A stretch of DNA of 64,000 nt. It comes from Pontibacter litorisediminis (GTDB lineage: Bacteria > Bacteroidota > Bacteroidia > Cytophagales > Hymenobacteraceae). How positions within the stretch are numbered: the stretch's first letter is position 1; each line of letters opens with the position of its first letter. Of this stretch, positions 35,901-43,396 are shown piece after piece. The stretch spans positions 1 to 64,000 of the forward strand of contig NZ_JARDUA010000001.1 of the NCBI RefSeq assembly GCF_029360645.1. The letters run 5' to 3'. The notes under the pieces are model-generated. The model ran no database searches and was not told the DNA's origin. It saw only the letters and a list, made by a program, of their open reading frames with translations. Both the position numbers and the translations under genes were made by a program.

Positions 35901-36119
35901 CTCGAGCACGGCCTCGCTGTCCGGTACCCTTATCTGGTAATTGCCATTCGCATCGGTGGTGGTGCCGGTGGTGGTCCCTTTTATGGTTACGCTAACGCCT
36001 GGCAGCGGCATTCCCGCGTCGGCCCCCGTAACCTGGCCACTCACTATGTTGTCTTGGGCCATGGCAGGTGCCCAGCAACACATCAGCAGCAAAACAAGCA
36101 GGGTAAAACTGTTTTTCAT
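33000..36119 (-). CDS. SusC/RagA-family TonB-dependent receptor
   Basis: The 1039-residue outer-membrane transporter imports nutrients with energy from TonB. Domains in order: signal peptide (1-21), carboxypeptidase-D-like regulatory domain (about 24-100, VSGQVTGADAGMPLPGVSVT), plug (about 110-230, with the SusC-specific VVVTALGITREKKALGYA and INILRGGAATALYG) and a beta-barrel ending in the C-terminal aromatic residue (LNVGF). With the downstream SusD gene it forms a two-gene transporter. No glycan-degrading enzyme, sensor or sigma/anti-sigma pair is adjacent, unlike many polysaccharide utilisation loci. Confidence 0.95.
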   Translation of the reverse strand: MKNSFTLLVLLLMCCWAPAMAQDNIVSGQVTGADAGMPLPGVSVTIKGTTTGTTTDANGNYQIRVPDSEAVLEFRFLGYQDREVRVGNQQQINVTLSTDTQQLSEVVVTALGITREKKALGYAAQEVQTEELVRNRQPNVLNAMQGKVAGVTISSTGGAPGQGSSIQIRGINSIDPSRPNQPLFVIDGILMDNSTSTFGDGAELRGMSNRLADLNPNDIESINILRGGAATALYGLQGANGVVVITTKSGRQGEMRVNFTSTAGFEEVNKFPKIQDTYTQGYAGEYDPESFWPSWGPTVEEARQLDPTHPAELYNHFEDAYEKGHQVRNTISFSGGGEALSFFTSLSHLYHEGVLPFTDYQNISARLNADAKISERIRIGGNFNYVNSGGDRYNADRFNEMLSYWSPRWDVTDYVKPDGTMKTYGNDNPIYAASTNRMEDEVNRFIGGLTFGYDPLDWLNFTYRIGLDTYSDDRTRTAPGPRGVPDEQVLEDNGRGFVHEYTTRFRAINSTFIATLNTDFGEDISGTLRLGHDLLDRQSKSFGVMGEELAVFDYFRLSNARFLSTVEDELEYRLMGIFAEASLDYKDFLFLTLTGRNDITSSLASDNRSFFYPSASISYIFSQHLELPEFINQSKLRFSYAQMGKDALPYSTSSGSAPYTQLPTGYTGVTRAALLGNPELKPEFTNTFEAGLEMSFLDNRIGFDFTYYYSLSKDQILNIDVANSTGFMRAAVNSGKMRNRGVELVLNATPIRSNDFNWDTKLVFSANRNKILSIREGLEEIVYASQFGYVGSTVSLRLVPGEPYGNIYGSHWQRYYGPGEEEDPLFIDESRPIVIGENGFPVRAPLSSQKILGNSQPDWIGGFTNTFSYKSLSLTALLDARVGQEKYNQMDNFFAAFGIAEYTENRNQTKVFEGVLSDGTPNTKEVWLGQGIGPDGVDYGNGYYRNFYRGVSENFVEDASWVRLRSLTLNYSLPQKWFESIFIRDASVSLTGNNLWLHTDYKGFDPETSFSPSGSNVDGFSGFTYPAVRSYLFTLNVGF

Positions 36120-36626
36120 ATGGATCTATGCTTAATGATGATTAGGATATGCAAACCTGCTGGTGCGACAAAGCCTTGCGGGCATTAAGCACCGGCCTAC
36201 AGAGGGTGAAGCAATAGCCCATGAAGCCCCTAATGTAAGGTGGCACGGCTAAATGAAGGGTGATGTAAGGCAATACCGGGCGGACAAGTATTGTTAATAT
36301 CTGATTTATACTTGCAATCTTTATACGGTATTTATAGCATGATGACAGAATAAAGTTGCATTTATATTGATATATTTAAGGGTAAGAAGCCAACAGTGGC
36401 AGGTTTTGGCTGCACTTACTGTACTTAGCAGCCGTTTGCATGCACCAATCACCCTGAGCGAAAGCTGCCAAAGTGATTAGGGAAATTTAGGTAAGCGCCT
36501 GAGGTGCTGGTTTAAATGACCTGTGACAGACGCGGGTTGGCAACAAAGGAAGGGGGCAGAAGCAGAAATAACTGGTGCGGTGTAGTCAAAGCTGGAGAGC
36601 TGCGACGGGTTGTGGTATGAACGGTA
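36120..36626. other. Long non-coding region upstream of the SusC gene
   Basis: About 500 bases between two minus-strand genes, with no credible reading frame. It holds TTATACTTGCAATC at about 36306 and an inverted repeat AATCAC/GTGATT near 36446-36475 enclosing about 20 bases. It must contain the susCD promoter and leader; I could not identify a TAnnTTTG box on the minus strand, and it matches no riboswitch that I know. Confidence 0.45.
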
Positions 36627-37127
36627 CTATTGCTGCGAGTTTGCCTGCACTTCTTCTGCCGTGAGGCCAAAAATGGGAGGGGTAGCCACATCCAGCAAGT
36701 TCAGGTAGATGTACAGCTGTGCCCGGTGATGAACTTCATGCTCCACCATGGCGCGCAGCCACTTCCTGGCCGTAATCTGCACGCCCGCCGGCGTCATGCA
36801 TTTCCGGTTCAGGTCGCTATCATGCAGGCTTCCAAAGATGGCCATGGACTCCTGGTGCAGCTCCTCAAACAAAGATAGCACCTGCTCATAGCCGTCTGCC
36901 AGTTCTTTTCCGCAGCCGTGGTAGCGGCTGGGATTACCCAACACGGTTTCGGCATACATGTAGCGCTCAATGCAGGCAATGTGCCGCACCACATCTGCTA
37001 TGGTAAATTTGCCTTTCTTGTAGCTCCAGTCCATCTTGTCGGGAGGGATAACCTGAATAATCCGGTTGGTGCGCTCCCGGATACGGGTATAGTAGTCAAG
37101 AAAAGACGATACCGATACGATCTCCAT
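36627..37127 (-). CDS. DinB-family protein
   Basis: The 166-residue protein is a DinB-like four-helix bundle. The metal-binding histidines expected of the family appear as VVRHIACIERYM near residue 48 and MVEHEVHHRAQLYIYLN near residue 130. DinB proteins include bacillithiol- and mycothiol-dependent transferases and many of unknown activity. It is monocistronic, read in the same direction as the next gene upstream across about 120 bases. Confidence 0.88.
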   Translation of the reverse strand: MEIVSVSSFLDYYTRIRERTNRIIQVIPPDKMDWSYKKGKFTIADVVRHIACIERYMYAETVLGNPSRYHGCGKELADGYEQVLSLFEELHQESMAIFGSLHDSDLNRKCMTPAGVQITARKWLRAMVEHEVHHRAQLYIYLNLLDVATPPIFGLTAEEVQANSQQ

Positions 37128-37249
37128 AGCTTTAACTTAAGGTGACTTAAACACTGATGCAAAGCTTTGTACTGCAAGTGGATTGGTTGTGTTGCAGGGG
37201 CACTGTGGAGATGCCAGCCGGGGTGGGGGTAAGCCTTAGGTGCTGCAGC

Positions 37250-37666
37250 TCAAGTATTACTACTTGTGGAAGGTATGGAGTAGGTTCCAACGGCATGGGC
37301 TACAGGTTCTGCCATGCCTTCGGAATAAATGGTAACCTCGCCCACGGCCAGCCGCTTGCCCAATTTCAGCAGGCGGCACTCCCCAATAATGTCACTATCC
37401 GCTGACGGCTTCCGCAGAAAGTTCATACTGAGGTTAGTGGTAACGGTGAGCGGCTCCAGGCCAATCTCCCCTAGTATCGCCACATAAAGCGCCACGTCCG
37501 CCACAGCCATCAGCACCGGGCCGGACACAGTGCCTCCAGGCCTTAGCTCATTTATACCGATCTTGTGCCGCACCGTGGCTGCCATAGGCGCAACCTCCTC
37601 CACAGTTACCTTGGTCTGCGGAAACTCCCTGGCCAGGAAGTCCGCTAGCTCTTTCTTCAGGCTCAT
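37250..37666 (-). CDS. PaaI-type hotdog-fold thioesterase
   Basis: The 138-residue protein has the hotdog fold of the PaaI/4HBT family. The conserved stretch RPGGTVSGPVLMAVADVALYVAIL forms the central helix with its catalytic-region Gly and Asp, and TTNLSMNFLRKPS follows. Such enzymes hydrolyse acyl-CoA thioesters. The substrate is not known. Confidence 0.88.
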   Translation of the reverse strand: MSLKKELADFLAREFPQTKVTVEEVAPMAATVRHKIGINELRPGGTVSGPVLMAVADVALYVAILGEIGLEPLTVTTNLSMNFLRKPSADSDIIGECRLLKLGKRLAVGEVTIYSEGMAEPVAHAVGTYSIPSTSSNT

Positions 37667-37765
37667 ATCATCTAAGGTTTCTCATACTTGCAAAAAAGCC
37701 CCACCCAGTATTGGTTTATACTAGTTTTAACCAAACAGGGTGGGACCGTAAAGCAACTCGTGCCT

Positions 37766-38290
37766 CTAGTAATTGTTATAGTAGCGCGGCACAAGCATGT
37801 CTGAAGTGCTCAGGTACTCAAACGGATTCTTCTCGCTCCAGCCGATGTAATCCAAGGTTACCTCTTGCTTGTTGTTGATGTAGAAACGGAACTCCCACAC
37901 CAGCTTGCTGCCCTCGTGGTAGGTGATGTAGGTGTGGCGGAAGTACCTGTCGCTGCCAGGCAGGTACGCCTCCTCAATCAGGTCGTAGCCGCCCATGTCG
38001 CCATACACACCGTTGGGCGGGCTCATGCTGATGATCTCCATTTTGCCCTTGTAATCGTTTTTGTTCTTGATACGGGTGGAGGAGTCCCAGCTTTTGCCCA
38101 GGCTCTCGACCATAAAATCAGCGATCTTGTCGTGGCGCTCGTTCTTCAAGTCGGCAAAAATGGTGGTGGCCATATTTTTTGCCTCCTGAATTTTAGCCGC
38201 CGATGGCCTTTTGGTAAGGTCGGCCTTTTGCGCAAGGGAGGTGGTGACGGTGGCCAGGAACAGCAATGCAAATAGTAAAGTTGATCTCAT
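37766..38290 (-). CDS. Small exported protein, function unknown
   Basis: The 174-residue protein has a clear signal peptide (MRSTLLFALLFLATVTTSLAQ, cut near residue 21). The mature part starts Lys/Ala-rich and then has a mixed alpha/beta region with many Tyr (GGYDLIEEAYLPGSDRYFRHTYITYHEG). The shape (helices, then curved strands) could be an NTF2-like or DUF4019-like domain, but I do not recognise the family. It is likely periplasmic. Confidence 0.78.
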   Translation of the reverse strand: MRSTLLFALLFLATVTTSLAQKADLTKRPSAAKIQEAKNMATTIFADLKNERHDKIADFMVESLGKSWDSSTRIKNKNDYKGKMEIISMSPPNGVYGDMGGYDLIEEAYLPGSDRYFRHTYITYHEGSKLVWEFRFYINNKQEVTLDYIGWSEKNPFEYLSTSDMLVPRYYNNY

Positions 38291-38373
38291 AAATAAAGGT
38301 TAAGGGAACGATATAAGTGCCTCAGCAGAAACAGTCTGATTCGGTCTTGTTAAAGTTAACATGATTCACGATG

Positions 38374-38757
38374 CTATAAAACGAGTTGCTGCATCAGCCT
38401 TTCCAAGGTCTCCTGCGGGTTGCGGCACAGGCCAGGGTGCACCGGTGATGTCTGCACGATGGTGCTGCGGTTGGCCGTAAGCCAGCGGAAGCGAGAGGCC
38501 GTGCCCAGCTGCCCGATGGGCCCGCCTTCTTTCCGGCCGGCGCACACTTTCTCGAATGCTCCTAACCGCTGCTGCAGTTCTTCCATGTCAATGGCAGGGC
38601 AGAGGGCGCGCAGGCGGTTTTCATCCAGTACAAACTTTGTCTGCAGAAAGCCCTGCGATGCACAGAGAAGTATAACGCCCACATTCAGAAACTCCTCCCG
38701 TTCCACCCGCGGCACCACCCGGATGACGGCGTATTCAAATAAGTGCTTTTCTGGCAT
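38374..38757 (-). CDS. DUF3037 family protein
   Basis: The product begins MPEKHLFEYAVIRVVPRVEREEFLNVGVILLC, the DUF3037 signature. I choose ATG 38757 (127 residues); the frame also allows 38775. Either way it overlaps the end of the HipA-like gene, by 23 or 41 bases, so its translation is probably coupled. DUF3037 proteins have no known activity and are repeatedly found beside HipA-like kinase genes. This suggests a partner, substrate or regulator of the kinase. Confidence 0.88.
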   Translation of the reverse strand: MPEKHLFEYAVIRVVPRVEREEFLNVGVILLCASQGFLQTKFVLDENRLRALCPAIDMEELQQRLGAFEKVCAGRKEGGPIGQLGTASRFRWLTANRSTIVQTSPVHPGLCRNPQETLERLMQQLVL

Positions 38758-39538
38758 GTTGCGCTCCTTTGACAAAGGTTTCAGAATGGGCGAGACGTGT
38801 CTCTAAAAACGTGGCGTAGGCTTGCCGGTGCTCCTCGGCCGTGGCAAACGGCGACTCTGCCTCCAGGAGCCAGGCATCCGGAATGGCGGCAAGTATAGCG
38901 CGTATCACCTCCGGGGTAAGTATAGTGCGGAACGCCTCGTCCACGGCGTCCAGCTCGGTGGCCAGCGGCAGCAGCACGTGGTCTTTTACCTGCGGGAATG
39001 GCCGCTTTGCCTGCTCTTCCCAGTTACTCCAGGAGTGATGGAAGTATAAGGCGGCGCCATGGTCTATAAGCCACAGTTCCTTCTTCCACATGAGCAGGTT
39101 GGTGTTGCGGGCGGTGCGGTCCACGTTCAGCACCAGGCTATCGAGCCACACAATTTGCGAGGCCAGCCGAGCGTCGAGCGTCGTCACGACAGGGTCGAAG
39201 GTGATGGCGCCCGAGAGGTAGTGCAGCGCCAGGTTTAGCCCCTCGCTGGCGCGCAGCAGGTCCTGTATCTCCTCATCCGGCTCTGTTCTTCCAAAGGCTT
39301 CATCGAGGGTGGCAAAAACAATCTCCGGAAGCTTAAAGCCTAGGGCGCGGGCAATCTCACCCACCAACAGCTCGGCGATCAGCACTTTGATACCCTGGCC
39401 GGCACCCCGAAACTTGAGCACGTACATGAACTCGTCATCGGCCTCCACAATGGCAGGTAACGAGCCGCCTTCCCGCAGCGGCGTCACGTAGCGTGTTACC
39501 TCCACGGTCCTTATATCTGGTGGATTATACTTCATCAT
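38735..39538 (-). CDS. HipA-like (HipA_2) kinase-domain protein
   Basis: I start at ATG 39538 (267 residues; 39535 is also possible) because the preceding codons to 39613 lie inside the GNAT gene and lack family character. From this start, Lys42 in YVLKFRGAGQG is a likely ATP-binding lysine. NVDRTARNTNLL (138-149, with Asp140, Asn145 and Asn147) is a catalytic loop, and LIDHG (157-161, Asp159) matches the metal-binding site of HipA/PI3-4-kinase-like enzymes. It lacks a separate HipB-type DNA-binding partner. It overlaps GNAT upstream (14 bases) and DUF3037 downstream, so the three are one operon. Confidence 0.88.
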   Translation of the reverse strand: MMKYNPPDIRTVEVTRYVTPLREGGSLPAIVEADDEFMYVLKFRGAGQGIKVLIAELLVGEIARALGFKLPEIVFATLDEAFGRTEPDEEIQDLLRASEGLNLALHYLSGAITFDPVVTTLDARLASQIVWLDSLVLNVDRTARNTNLLMWKKELWLIDHGAALYFHHSWSNWEEQAKRPFPQVKDHVLLPLATELDAVDEAFRTILTPEVIRAILAAIPDAWLLEAESPFATAEEHRQAYATFLETRLAHSETFVKGAQHARKALI

Positions 39539-40019
39539 TTCTTTCTTTTGATGCCTTTGCGGTATACGCGGTAAGGGTTTTCTGCATACATACACTGTTT
39601 TCGACACGGGCATACTGCCCGTAGTTGGCGATGGTGCCGTAGCCGCTTTTCTGGTAGAGCCGTATGGCCTCCGGCTGTTTTACACCTGTTTCCAGGATGC
39701 AGGCAGCAAACCCCAGCTCCCTTGCCCAATGCTCCAACTCCTGCAACACCTGGCCGGCAATGCCTCTACCGCGGTGCTGTTCCCGCACAAACATACGCTT
39801 TACCTCCGCAGTATCCGGTTCGTATTCCTTAATGGCGCCACAACCCACGGCCTTTCCATCAAGGTATGCCACCACAACATGCCGGATCTTGTCGAGCTTG
39901 TTATATTGGGCATAAAAGGCGTGCTCGTCGCCATCCCGGCGCTGCAGGTCCTGGTCGAGTAGGGCCACCAGCTCCCGGAAGTCGGGGTTATCTGAATCGG
40001 TGCGGAGAAGGTTGATCAT
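39525..40019 (-). CDS. GNAT-family N-acetyltransferase
   Basis: The 164-residue protein is a single GNAT domain. The acetyl-CoA pyrophosphate-binding loop is REQHRGRGIAGQVLQELE near residue 99, preceded by AEVKRMFV and followed by CILETGVKQPEAIRLYQKSGY. The target is unknown. It overlaps the HipA-like gene at its 3' end and shares an ATGA overlap at its 5' end with a possible small membrane peptide frame. Confidence 0.9.
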   Translation of the reverse strand: MINLLRTDSDNPDFRELVALLDQDLQRRDGDEHAFYAQYNKLDKIRHVVVAYLDGKAVGCGAIKEYEPDTAEVKRMFVREQHRGRGIAGQVLQELEHWARELGFAACILETGVKQPEAIRLYQKSGYGTIANYGQYARVENSVCMQKTLTAYTAKASKERNDEV

Positions 40020-40111
40020 ATTTGGCTACGCTGCTTATACTTTGGATAGGCAAGTATAAGCAGAAATGTGTAAAATGCCGCCAAACCCCAAGGCTGCAGG
40101 GTGTAAAGCAC
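40016..40111 (-). CDS. Possible 31-residue membrane peptide
   Basis: A GTG codon 2 bases after the stop of the MATE gene opens a 31-codon frame with one hydrophobic stretch (WGLAAFYTFLLILAYP) and a basic tail (KYKQRSQ). Its TGA overlaps the GNAT ATG as ATGA. The placement is that of a translationally coupled small gene. It could also be meaningless, or a remnant of the MATE C-terminus after a frameshift, because an alternative frame runs from inside MATE into it. Confidence 0.3.
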   Translation of the reverse strand: MLYTLQPWGLAAFYTFLLILAYPKYKQRSQI

Positions 40112-40113
40112 GG

Positions 40114-41508
40114 TTATACGCTCACCTTTTTCCAGGTGCCCCGCCGGAAGAGGCGCCAGCTTACCAGGGCATGGAAGGAGTGGCAAAAAGCGATGGCGAT
40201 AAACACACCTGTGGAGGCAAAGCCCAAATGCATGGCCAGCAGGTACGCCAACGGAATCTCGATCAGCCACAGCACCACGATGTTGATGAGGGCAGGGGTG
40301 CGGGTGTCGCCGGCGCCATTAAAGGCCTGCACCATCACCATGCCCAGCCCAAAGAAGATATAGCCCAGCGTGATGATCCGGAGCGCTTCCGCAGTAATGC
40401 CAATCACCTCCGGGTCGTCTGTGAATAAGCGCGACAGCTGCTCGCCAAAGACCAGGTAAACGACCGTGACGGACGCCATAAACACCATGTTGTAGCGGGC
40501 CGTAAGCCACACCGCCAGCTCGGCGCGCTTTGCCTTTAGCGCACCTAAATTCTGCCCCACCAGCGTAGCGGCCGCCGACGATAAGCCCCAGGCAGGCAGC
40601 AGGGTAAAAATGATGACCCGGAACGCAATGGTGTAGGCGGCCAGTGCATTGCTTCCGAATTCAGCGATGATGCGGGTAAGGAAGATCCAACTGGCGGAGT
40701 CGATGAGGTATTGCCCCATGCCCCCGGAGGATAATTTCAGGATGCGGTAGATCACGGAGAGGCTTACCACCAGGTTATCCTTTGTGATCTTTAGGATGTT
40801 CCTGCCATTAAACAGGTGGTAGAGCTGATATACCACGCCCAGGCTTCTGCCAATGGAGGTGGCCCAGGCGGCGCCCGCCAGCCCCAGCCCCTCCCAGTTG
40901 CCGATGCCGAAGATCAGGAGCGGGTCCAGGATGATGTTGGCGCCATTGGCAAGCCAGAGCGCCCGCATGGCCAGGTGCGGCTGCCCTGCCCCGCGGAAGG
41001 CACCGTTGATCAGGAAGAGAAGGATTATGGCCACATTCCCGGCGAAAATGATCTGGGCGTAGCTTAGCCCTTCGTTGATGACCTCCGGTGCGGCGCCCAT
41101 CAGGGTCAATGTTTCTTCCGCAAAGTAGGTGGCCACGCCACCCATCAGCAGCGAAAGCACCACGCCCGTCACGATCAGCTGAAAAGTAATGCTACCAGCC
41201 TCGCGGAAATTCTTCTCGCCAACCCGCCGCGACACCATGGCCGTTGCCGCAATGCTGATGCCCATGCCCACCGAGTAGATGATCATCAGGATAGACTCAG
41301 TCAGCCCCACGGTGGCCAGTGCGTTGGCGCCCAGCCGGCCCACAAAGAAAATGTCCACCACCGCGAACAGCGACTCCATCAGCATCTCCAGGATCATGGG
41401 GATAGCCAGCAGGATTACGCTGTGCCTGATACCCAGGGTGGTATAATCCTGCTCCTTGCCCTTCACGGCAGACCAGACGAGCTGCATAAAGTTCTGAAAG
41501 TTAGCCAT
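40114..41508 (-). CDS. MATE-family efflux transporter
   Basis: The 464-residue inner-membrane protein has twelve expected membrane segments in two MatE halves. Typical features are the N-terminal MLMESLFAVVDIFFVGRLGANALATVGL, VSRRVGEKNFREAG and a matching second half with GQNLGALKAKRAELAVW. MATE proteins export drugs or metabolites in exchange for Na+ or H+. It follows the preceding minus-strand exported gene by 37 bases and may lead into the GNAT-HipA-like-DUF3037 run. Confidence 0.94.
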   Translation of the reverse strand: MANFQNFMQLVWSAVKGKEQDYTTLGIRHSVILLAIPMILEMLMESLFAVVDIFFVGRLGANALATVGLTESILMIIYSVGMGISIAATAMVSRRVGEKNFREAGSITFQLIVTGVVLSLLMGGVATYFAEETLTLMGAAPEVINEGLSYAQIIFAGNVAIILLFLINGAFRGAGQPHLAMRALWLANGANIILDPLLIFGIGNWEGLGLAGAAWATSIGRSLGVVYQLYHLFNGRNILKITKDNLVVSLSVIYRILKLSSGGMGQYLIDSASWIFLTRIIAEFGSNALAAYTIAFRVIIFTLLPAWGLSSAAATLVGQNLGALKAKRAELAVWLTARYNMVFMASVTVVYLVFGEQLSRLFTDDPEVIGITAEALRIITLGYIFFGLGMVMVQAFNGAGDTRTPALINIVVLWLIEIPLAYLLAMHLGFASTGVFIAIAFCHSFHALVSWRLFRRGTWKKVSV

Positions 41509-41545
41509 AGGAGCACGGGTTGTCTTTATAAACTATCGGATGGCC

Positions 41546-42586
41546 TTACGGTTTGAGGCGGTACTCATCCACAAAGTGGCTGCTGAGCCTGTACGACACG
41601 CCTACCTCTGCCATGACACCGGTAGCTTGCTTCAGGTTAAAGATAACCGGCCGGAGTGCCGCATGGATGTTGAGGTAATGGTTCGTGATAGAGGGGGTGC
41701 CATAGTTGATACTTGGCTTGTCTTTGCCCAACTTGACAAGATAACTCAGCACTAGGCCCGGGCTGAACCCCTCCAGTTGTACCCAGTCCTTATCTTCGTT
41801 TTCCAGTTTGGGTGTCACGTTTTGTATCGCGTAGGCGAGCTCCACCTGCGCCTTAAATTCGGTACGGTCTTTTACAGCAAAGGCCTTGTTCGCGGCAAGG
41901 CCTAAGAGCAGCGTTGGAGGTGCGCTGTTTTGCTCTCTGCTGGAGCTAATGGGGTAGCTCTGTTTTAGCTTGTTGCCGTAGAAGCTCATCACCATGCCGC
42001 CGCCAATGCCTTTTTTCCCGGTGTACATCAGGTCCACCTTCATGCCGCCGCCTGGGTGTAGGTACTCTCCTGGCTTGCCAAGGAAAGCGTTGCCCGTCAG
42101 CCCAAGAAGCACATCTAACCTTTGGCCGGACTTGTGGATGTATTCAAAATCTTCGTAGGTCGGCTCTTTATACTTTGTTCGAAAGATGCCCTGGTGCTGT
42201 ATGCTTACCTCCTTTGTCTCATACTTGGGCAACTGGAACTGGAGAAAGTACAGAGCGCTTTCCTTTACGCCATTCACCGTACGAGGATAAAACATGGGCA
42301 CGCTGGTGGCGGCCTGCTGCAGGCTGTCCAGGATGGCTGCATCGTCTATACCCTTCACATCTTCCAGTACAGGCGTCCCGTCTACATCAATAAAGAATAT
42401 GAGCTCGATTTCCTTCTCCTGGAGCAGTTCCTGCTGCTCTTTTGAGAAGTTGATTTTGTAGAAGGGCAAAGCAACTTTACCGATTCCTTCTATAGGCTCA
42501 GGACCAAAAACAACATTCTCGGTTTGGCCATAACCATGTAATGCACCTAAGCAAAGCGCCAGCGCAACGATTGCAGACTTAAACAT
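41546..42586 (-). CDS. Exported protein, probable outer-membrane barrel, function unknown
   Basis: The 346-residue protein has a signal peptide (MFKSAIVALALCLGALHGYGQ). The region at about 50-115 resembles the TonB C-terminal-like fold (ELIFFIDVDGTPVLEDVKGID, FQLPKYETKEV). The second half (about 155-346) alternates Gly and aromatic residues in strand-like runs (GGGMKVDLMY, GIGGGMVMSFYGNKL) and ends YRLSSHFVDEYRLKP, suggesting a beta-barrel of the outer membrane. I do not know the family. Confidence 0.8.
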   Translation of the reverse strand: MFKSAIVALALCLGALHGYGQTENVVFGPEPIEGIGKVALPFYKINFSKEQQELLQEKEIELIFFIDVDGTPVLEDVKGIDDAAILDSLQQAATSVPMFYPRTVNGVKESALYFLQFQLPKYETKEVSIQHQGIFRTKYKEPTYEDFEYIHKSGQRLDVLLGLTGNAFLGKPGEYLHPGGGMKVDLMYTGKKGIGGGMVMSFYGNKLKQSYPISSSREQNSAPPTLLLGLAANKAFAVKDRTEFKAQVELAYAIQNVTPKLENEDKDWVQLEGFSPGLVLSYLVKLGKDKPSINYGTPSITNHYLNIHAALRPVIFNLKQATGVMAEVGVSYRLSSHFVDEYRLKP

Positions 42587-42746
42587 CTAATAACTACTAA
42601 GCTTAACTTGAGATTGGAGCGCGAAGCTAAGCAGTATTTTTAGAATTTTTAGGTACTATTTCGCTTTAATGAGCAACCGGTTAGGAAGCGAGAACTAAAG
42701 TAAGCCTTGGCTTCACCTGCAGATCCCTGATAAGCCTCTACACTAC

Positions 42747-43196
42747 CTACAGCACTGCGATCTTCAGCACCACTTTCCGCACCACCTCTTCTGTTACCAT
42801 GGCAGCGTGGGCATCATCGGGATAGAAGATCGTGAAGGATCCTGTTGGAACATGGAACCAGTTGTCCGTCTTGTCGGGAAAGAAGGCGGCATCCCGCTCT
42901 TCGGTATAGGGGTCGTTTGGTTCGCTGCACAGCGCCAGGTCTTTCCAGCCCATGTGGTCTGTGCCGGAGATGATGTACTGGATATCGATATACTTGCGGT
43001 GTACCTCCAGCTTCGCCTCCTGCTTTGTAATCCCTTTGCCTTCCGAAACGATCGCAAGCAGCTGCTTCCCGTTTAGCTCATGCACACCCGTTGGCTCGTT
43101 AAGCAGGTCAGTCTCCTGCAGGTAGCGGAAGGCTTGCTCGAAGAGCGGGTGTAGGCAAGTGTAGCGCGTGGCGTTGGTTAGTTTGTCTAGAATCAT
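42747..43196 (-). CDS. YhcH/YjgK/YiaL-family protein
   Basis: The 149-residue protein is a full DUF386 (YhcH/YjgK/YiaL) cupin. Conserved segments are GVHELNGKQLLAIVSEGKG, KLEVHRKYIDIQYIISG with its metal-binding-type His/Asp, and FTIFYPDDAHAAMV with a second His. Some relatives act on the anomers of amino sugars such as N-acetylneuraminate; others modulate biofilm. No sialic-acid genes are in the window, so the substrate is open. Confidence 0.9.
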   Translation of the reverse strand: MILDKLTNATRYTCLHPLFEQAFRYLQETDLLNEPTGVHELNGKQLLAIVSEGKGITKQEAKLEVHRKYIDIQYIISGTDHMGWKDLALCSEPNDPYTEERDAAFFPDKTDNWFHVPTGSFTIFYPDDAHAAMVTEEVVRKVVLKIAVL

Positions 43197-43367
43197 GTTG
43201 AATGTGTTAAGTACAAAAGGGTTACAGGTGGTGTGGACAAGCTATGCTTTCAGGATTTGCCGGCATAAAAAGCGCCAAAAGAAAGTGAATTCTGATCCTT
43301 TCCACAGCTGCTACATATATTGAACAAAACGAACAAAACTGCCCTGCATACTTGTTATAGATATTGC

Positions 43368-43375
43368 TAATTTTG
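43368..43375 (+). promoter_or_regulatory. Putative -7 box for mutS2
   Basis: TAATTTTG matches TAnnTTTG. Transcription would start near 43382, only about 15 bases before the TTG start at 43397, giving a very short leader. No TTTG lies at the normal -33 distance. Confidence 0.4.
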
Positions 43376-43396
43376 CAGTAAATTAAACCATAAGCA

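Noticed and set aside
36120-36626. A riboswitch or named RNA in the susC leader
   Set aside because: I looked for TPP, cobalamin and SAM-type conserved cores and saw none.
40016-40270. 84-codon minus-strand frame overlapping the MATE end
   Set aside because: The first part is a shadow of MATE. Only the last 31 codons, outside MATE, are kept as a possible small gene.
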